Source: Bimastos eiseni (taxonomy: Eukaryota > Annelida > Clitellata > Crassiclitellata > Lumbricidae). From it: DNA of 64,000 bases. Below the pieces are notes generated by a model, which did no database searches, was not told the DNA's origin, and saw only the letters and a program-made list of their open reading frames with translations. Within the stretch, counting starts at the first letter, position 1. The number at the start of each line of letters is the position of its first letter. The stretch covers positions 38,177,346 through 38,241,345 of the forward strand of contig OY365811.1 in the NCBI GenBank assembly GCA_959347315.1, read 5' to 3'. A program made the translations under genes and the position numbers. Below are positions 57,445 through 64,000 of the stretch, in pieces.

Positions 57445-59341
57445 TCGTCTGATAGGGCAACCCCTGTCTGACAGTTATACCACACCAATACGCCAACACC
57501 AGACCATTACCCCAACCACATGACCAGTACGTGAAACACCAGACCGTAGCATTAACCACCACTATTGCGCACCCTCAATATCATGGTATCGTGATTATTT
57601 CATGATTATTTATTTAAATGTTTCATTCATTGTTTGAACCTTGAAGACAGTGATGAAGATGATGATGATGATAGTGATGATAACGATGGTTCGTGCCTTT
57701 GTGATTAAAGGTTCGAGCTGAATGCGAATCGGAATCTTATCAAAAGTCTGCGACTATAAGTTTTGAAAGCCTAAGAAAAGTTTTTTGTCTAAAATGTGTC
57801 TCAGAGCATATGTTGCATTCGCTGTATTGTACATAATTTTGATTAGCAATCAATTTATTTGTAATTTTATATTCTGTCCAGCTAAATAATGGTATACATT
57901 TCATCTTCAATATCTCTTGTTTCAAGAGAACTTAGCCTTAGAGAGAAGACTGGATGTAATACTTGAATCAACATGTACGCGATGGATTGCCAACAGCAGT
58001 AATTCAAAACCTTATTTCCACATCGCTTCGTTCGTACCATGTTCATTCATTCATTCATTCATCGATCGATCGATCCATTCATTCATTCATTCATTTATTG
58101 ATTGATTGATTATGATTGGTTAGGCTTTCATTGATTGATCGATCGATTGATTGATTGATTGATTGAGTCATTCATTCATTCATTGAGTCATTCATTCATT
58201 GAGTCATTCATTGAGTCATTCATTCATTCATTCATTCATTCGTTCATTCATTCGTTCATTCATTCGTTCGTTCGTTCGTTCGTTCATTCGTTCCTTGGTT
58301 CATTCGTTCATTCGATTGATTGCACATTAATTAATTGATTAATTAATTAGTTTATTCATTTAGTCATCCATTCAGTCACCCATTCATCTAGCGTCTAACC
58401 AACCAGAACCATCCACCGTATTCCACCAGTTGTCATAGTCCTGTTCCCACTCAAAAGGCATTCATCACACGGTTTCCTCGCAGTAGTTACAGTTGGCGTC
58501 AATAGAGGGAACAACGGCGCCATTCTACTTTGGCGGAACACTTCATCGTTCCGGTCGTACAATTAGCTGCGAATGCGTTTAAATGTGTGGTCGCTGTTAA
58601 TTGATCCCGTGGGCCAGTTGACTCATCGGTTCGCTAGAGGGCGAGCGAGTCCATCGGTCGCTAGGGATCTCAGCAGACTGCATGGAATCCATGGATACGC
58701 TGCTGCTGCGGGAAAACAAGTGCAACCGTCAATACACAATGCGTCAAAAAAGAAGAGCCCCTTCAGAGAAAGCCATGGCCATGTGTATGAAGCGTTAGTG
58801 ACTTTGGTTTTTGTTATAGCGTCTCTACAAAGAGGTTCTTTTGCGACTGTGGTATTTGCAGTGGATAGTGCACGGGACAATCCTCCCCACGCCATCCGAC
58901 GAAGGAATATCATCGATTTTGGCGAAAACTTTTTTTTCCATTAATATAGAAATGGTGACATTGCCACATAAAAAGGTCAACAATAGACGCATGAAATTGT
59001 AAAAATTACGAAATTAGTTCTTTAGAACCATATTGAAGTATATTAACTTCGATTAATCGGATCGAATCCGGATTTGGCAAAGGTGACAATCGGTCCATCC
59101 CTAATAATTATAATATCCAAATAATAATAAATGCTATTTGTCTATTGAAAATTTTCTTAAAATTATTCATCAGTCTGACATAGGCTTAGCTCTCTGTCTT
59201 GTGACGTTGGCACCCCCTTTTTAAAGTGGCTGTAACAGTTATTTCACTTTTTATCCGCAAGCTGAAATGGTGAAATGGCTTGCGACATGATAGCGCCATT
59301 TTTTTAATTTTGATCTAAGGCAAGTTCAAACATCGACAATT
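57445..59341. other. Gene-free region with (ATTC)n / (GATT)n repeats
   Basis: ATTC/GATT quadruplet repeats occupy about 58038-58350. A 123-codon ATG frame at 58573-58944 has balanced composition, a KKK stretch and a hydrophobic segment (ALVTLVFVIASL) but no recognisable family. Near 59050-59100 there is GATTAATCGGATCGAATCCG followed by GGTCCATCCCTAAT, resembling one terminus of a hAT element; I found no partner end. Confidence 0.4.
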
Positions 59342-59386
59342 AAGCTGGCCGTATTATATATATAGAGATATATATACGGCCAGCTT
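59342..59386. repeat. Perfect inverted repeat (hairpin) with AT-rich loop
   Basis: AAGCTGGCCGTAT (59342-59354) and ATACGGCCAGCTT (59374-59386) are perfect 13-base arms. The 19-base spacer is itself TATATA-rich, so the stem can extend further. Confidence 0.8.
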
Positions 59387-59829
59387 GTATACATATATAT
59401 ATGTGTATATGTATATATATACATATATATATATATTTATATGGTTTAGAGATTACTCCTTTTTCCTGACACCTCTTGTACACAAAACGACAACAGCGGA
59501 TATTGACGTAAACCTTCGTATTTCAGTGGCTGCATGTCATTGGAAGGTCAACGTCCCTCAAGGCAGCGATCGTCCCATGGGTGGCTCAGAGTTGCCAGAG
59601 ATTCACCTTTCGTGGGCGATGAAGGAACGCCGTTCGATTGTCGTCTGTCGTTGTTTTGGCGCGAAACTACTTCCGTTCTCTCCGCAGACGATGTTTCGTT
59701 CCGTTGGGATAACTGGATACGGACAGTTCCACTTGATTTGGCCAGAGGAGTCGTTTTATGGCGTTCCACTTGGGTTCCGCGCAGGGTCGTCTGGTGCCGT
59801 TCCGCTTGACCTATCCCATGGAACACGCT

Positions 59830-60025
59830 GCCTCACACTTGATGACGTCTGGGGTTCAAATCCTAGAGCTGCAATTTGGTTCGGGATTTGTGTTTCAGCA
59901 GCGCCCCCTATCCAACTCAGCTATAACGAGTACAGCGCCCGTACACTGTCGATGGAAAGATGAGACACTCAGGGAGAGGACTGGCCACACGATCTCATAT
60001 GCTGAGGCTGAGAAATGTGAAGTCG
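59830..60025 (+). mobile_element. SINE, family 2, plus orientation
   Basis: A B-box-like GGGTTCAAATCC is followed by GCGCCCCCTATCCAACTCAG, TACACTGTCGATGGAAAGAT and CTCATATGCTGAGGCTGAG, collinear with 2220-2410. Confidence 0.55.
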
Positions 60026-60766
60026 CTAGCACTTGACACTGGCTTCGGGGACAACGCGTCTGTGCATTTATTAGGTTTATCGGACAGCATAAACACACAC
60101 ACATACATACATACCCGTCCATACATACTTACTTACATGATTATATAAGCATACGTACATAGATCCATCCGCTCATCCATTCATGCAAACAATCACAAAG
60201 GGTAAATTATTATAGTAAAGACAAGACCTACATGTAGGGTGATGTACAGGGAGAGAAATGAGGTCAACGGATTAGTCAGCTAGTCAGATAACCAACCAGC
60301 CAATCATGCATACATACATGCACTCATGCACAATGGATTATTTCCAGCGGTCCAATCAGAAGTCGCGGTCAAATTCCGATCACCGATTAGACATCAAAGA
60401 GATCAAACAGCGGCCGCGACACCTTAGTTGTCGGCGCCGGCGTTTGATGTGTCCAGCTTCTCTGATTATTGCCGTCAGCGCCACCTAAAGCGAAACAATC
60501 ATTCGTTACCAGATGCATTGTCAAAATGATTTGGTTTTATTCTCTTGAGGGTCTGTAGTAAAGAAAGGTACAAACGTCGCGGTTTTTGAAAGTGCAATGA
60601 TACCAAATCTTACATCATTTCTTTCACGACTACAAATAATTTTATGATGTTGTTTATATTCCATGTAAAATAATGATGATGATGATGATGATGACGACGA
60701 CGATGGTGGTGGTGATGGTGATGGTGATGATGATAGTGGTGATGATGATGATGATGATGATGACGC

Positions 60767-60814
<48 letters not shown>

Positions 60815-60918
60815 CGATATCAACAACTACAAGCTGCAACATTATTATTACTACTACTACTACTACTAGTAGTAGTAGTAGTAGTAGTAGGTGGAGCAGA
60901 ATAGCAGTAGGTGGAGTT

Positions 60919-60962
<44 letters not shown>

Positions 60963-62400
60963 CGCATCATTAGTATTATTAGTAGTACTATTTCTATAAT
61001 AATTATTATTATCCTTATCATTGTGTTTGATATTTATTATTATTACTTTTATTATTATTATTTTGAACTATGCGTCGTAGCGGGCCGCTCTACCGTGCAA
61101 CCCGGTTCATAAGAACGACTCCCTTTATTGTTTCATCTTTCCTTAAAGTCGATGATTGTGCCTCTCTCTAGCAACGTGCGATAATTAACATCGTACCTGG
61201 CGATACAGGTATTCTTCATTGATGTCAGCTCGACACATAAATACGGTTCCGTATGTGAAACGACGATATTGCTTCATCGACACGAGCGAATGATAATTCT
61301 ATGTCACCGTGGCATGACGATGACTTAAGTCATGCTGACGATGACTTATGTCGTGCATGCCACCTGAGTTCAAAGCCAGAGGCGTCAATGGAGACCGGTC
61401 ATTAACCACGTGAACCTGTTGTCGTATATGGCATCAATCGAAGAAGCCTGTTGTGCTCAGTGCACGTTATAAGCTGTGGCTTGCGGATGAAAGCTTTACA
61501 GACTGAAGCAATAACAACAACAGGTTCGCTTGGCTTCATAAACTGTGTTAGCGAGTGGCAGATGGCTGGCTGCATCAATTGCTAGAGTGTGTAGATTATT
61601 GAGAGATTGATGGCTTGATTTATTGATTTTGACAATTGGAAATTGATTGATGGACTGAATGATGTAACTGTCTCAATGACTGATTGATTGGCAGTTGCTA
61701 AATCGATCGATGAATTTTGATTAACTGAACGAACGAACGAAAGAACGAACGAATAAATGACGAACGATTGAATGAGTGAATGAATGAACGAACGAAAGAA
61801 CGAACGACCGAACGAATGAATTAATTAATGAAGGAATGAATGAACCCAACTCCTTATAAGCATGACGCCTTCTTCTGCCACTGCATGTTATCGGCCTTCT
61901 TGCGCACTCTACTCGATGCAATCTCCCTCTTGCGGCGACGGTAGTTGCCTATGTATCAGCAGGCACTGGTTCTTTATCCTCCGCGGTTAGGGGGTGACAG
62001 CAGCGGCGAGAACGGCATCCGCTTCGAGGCTATTTAAGCGAGCGGACTTGTGGGTTCGAGGCTAATTTAAGGCTCAAGCCGTCGTCAGCGCTGGCACTAA
62101 GTAATCAGTTTCAGCGCTTCTGCGGATTACGCTCAAGCGCTTAGGAGAAACAGAGCGCAACTGATATACGTTAACGACACAGTGCATTATATGGAGCCAG
62201 TTTTTGTTTGCACACATGGCAGTCGTCGCTTGGTGTCGCTCTGAGGCTGGCTGCTGAGGCGGTTGCTGATGGTCACCGTCGCCCTTAGCGACACACGTCA
62301 TGGATCTATCGGTTGCCGTGGAGACGGTTGCCATGGTGATTCTGTCCATCTCTGTTTCGCGTCAGCAAGGTTTGCTATATTTATCCATTGCTTCCTTACT
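60026..62400. other. Gene-free region
   Basis: Contains (GAT)n at 60670-60815, an (ACT)n(AGT)n palindromic tract at 60848-60962, and (GAAC)n at 61724-61815. The segment at 61960-62130 includes two GGTTCGAGGCT-like blocks that may be SINE remnants. No coding exon is recognised. Confidence 0.45.
60848..60890. repeat. (ACT)n(AGT)n inverted trinucleotide repeat
   Basis: A run of ACT turns directly into AGT at CTAG (60866-60869), forming a palindrome with arms of about 17 bases or more. A further (AGT)n run follows from about 60918 to 60962. Confidence 0.85.
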
Positions 62401-62541
62401 TCGTCTGTCTTGGTCCTTCTGTGTATGTCCCTGTATTTCGCTGTTCCTGTTTGTCTGTTTGTCTATGCCATAGTATCATTCGTTTTCTCTATCTGTCTTT
62501 GTCAATCCCTGGTTCACCCTATATCCGTCCGTCTGGCTATA

Positions 62542-62572
<31 letters not shown>

Positions 62573-64000
62573 TGTCCGTCTGCATCTGTGTTTGCCTCTG
62601 TCTCTGTATGTCTTGTCTTGTCGGCCTTTCTGACATCCAAAGACGATTGAATCGCTATTTGCTCACGACTCATGAGTTCCTGTCAATTACGATTACGCTC
62701 AATTACGGCTCATTGCTTTTACATCTTTTTACTTCCATTGTCACTGTTGTGCTCAATTAATTCGTATTTCCGCATGAAACTGCGCGTGACGGTAGGGGTA
62801 CTTTCAAAATGTTCCCTACTACATAGTAGCCATTTAACGGTTTTGTTAACATACAAGAGCTCCTGAAAGTAGTTATTTTCCTGATAGCTAACGCTGACCT
62901 TGGCACATAGTAGTTTTTGAGATTGTTGTTGCCTGACGTTATAGGAGATTCTGTTAACAATAGTTGCTTAGATTGTATTTGTTTTAATGTAGAGCAACAT
63001 TGAGGCTTTGAGAGTAGTGATTCTGAGGTATGTAGTAGAGTCTGCAGGTGGTACTGAGAATAGTAGTTTCTATAGTATCGGCATTGGTGGTCGATGGCTA
63101 ATACTTGTTGGTTGATGTTGATCGAAATACTTCTTCTCCTTCTTCAGTCGACGCAGACCTTTTCCAATCAGAGGCTGTTTAAGTATTCCCGTCGAGCGAT
63201 CTACTTCAACTCCCACCACATGTGTCCCCACATGTGGGTCTCTTCGCCTCTGCCTTTGCCTCTGTTTCTGCCTCTGTTTGTTTCTCTCGGTCTCTTCCCT
63301 TCTGCAGACTATGTCCCTCTCCTTGTATCTGTCCGTCTCTGTCGATGTCTTTACCTGTGGATCTTTCTTTCCATATTACACGGTCCCCCTCCCACTCATC
63401 AATCTCTGTCACCTTTTCTGTATTTCACTGTCACCGAGTCTATTACTCTGTGTCTCTCTGCGTCTGTCTCTCGTCCCTCTGTCAATATGTGTGCGTCACC
63501 CTATCTTCCTCTCAACATCAACACCCCTTCTTTCTTCCCTCATTTAACTTCTAGCCACACACGGTGAATGCTGCTCGATTTTCCTTTCCCTGCTCCACTC
63601 AATCTTCCTGCCCTTCCCATTGTGCGGCAACACCACACTCTCCATCTTCCCCTAGCCACTCAATTTCTCCCTCTTATTTCACATTCTTCTTTCGTCCTTT
63701 GACTTCCTTCCAAACCAAATTGTCCCAACTTCATCTGTTTGTTTCCAAGTGTTTTTCTGTCCTGCTTTCATGCAATGTCCCTGTCCGTGTGCCTGCCTGT
63801 CCGTGGGTTTCACTTTGTCGCTGTTTCTCTTGCTTTCTGTTCCCTCGCTAAACGCCCCTTTGCTTCTGTTTTTACATCACTTAATCCGTCTCATGTATTC
63901 GTCGCTTTATCCTTCTGTCGATCCTTCTGTTGGTCCTATTCGCTGTTCTTCTCTGTATGCCTCCTCCTCTGTCTCCCTCTCCTTCTCCCTTTCTCCGTCC
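62401..64000. other. Gene-free right end
   Basis: TCTG/TCTC-rich pyrimidine sequence at 62400-62620 and 63240-64000, with (TA)n at 62541-62566. Open frames encode Leu/Ser/Val/Cys-rich low-complexity peptides in several frames at once and are not supported as genes. Confidence 0.45.

Overview
This is a eukaryotic nuclear window from an animal, most likely a marine invertebrate bilaterian. The evidence is spliced genes with canonical GT/AG introns, three animal-type genes (a MEIOC orthologue, an atypical IkappaB of the IkappaB-zeta type, and a secreted TGF-beta superfamily ligand), abundant tRNA-derived SINEs, LINE 3' ends, hAT-like elements and an exceptional load of microsatellites. I cannot fix the phylum from sequence alone; echinoderm, hemichordate, cephalochordate and mollusc all remain possible. 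Most long open frames here are stop-free tandem repeats, not genes.

Layout. (1) 681-895, + strand: last coding exon of a Ser/Thr protein kinase whose body lies to the left of the window. (2) 896-7083: intergenic DNA and the unresolved 5' part of the next gene. (3) 7084-12477, +: MEIOC, seven exons in perfect phase, with an unusual acidic C-terminal tail. (4) 16694-26531, -: IkappaB-zeta-like gene, seven exons, with a long low-complexity N-terminal exon followed by an ankyrin domain split over six small exons. Its introns hold huge (TATG)n, (GATA)n and (GAT)n arrays. (5) 26650-42510: about 16 kb with no supported gene, full of microsatellites and minisatellites. (6) 42511-52987, +: TGF-beta ligand, eight exons, 479 aa, with signal peptide, propeptide, furin sites and a seven-cysteine mature domain. 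(7) 52988-64000: no supported gene; it holds a hAT-like element with a target-site duplication, a TIR element near 55.3-56.0 kb, a striking double palindrome at 57.2-57.4 kb, and microsatellites.

The three main genes have unrelated roles: meiotic entry in the germ line, NF-kappaB co-regulation in the nucleus, and extracellular signalling. They are independent neighbours, not a functional cluster. Exon models were built by joining splice sites so that reading phase is kept throughout. In the IkappaB-zeta and TGF-beta genes this gives one uninterrupted frame from ATG to stop, and in MEIOC from the first recognisable exon to the stop. The mobile elements show nesting (a hAT-like element inside a SINE inside a TGF-beta intron). 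No CRISPR array, operon, tRNA gene, rRNA gene or viral gene was seen.
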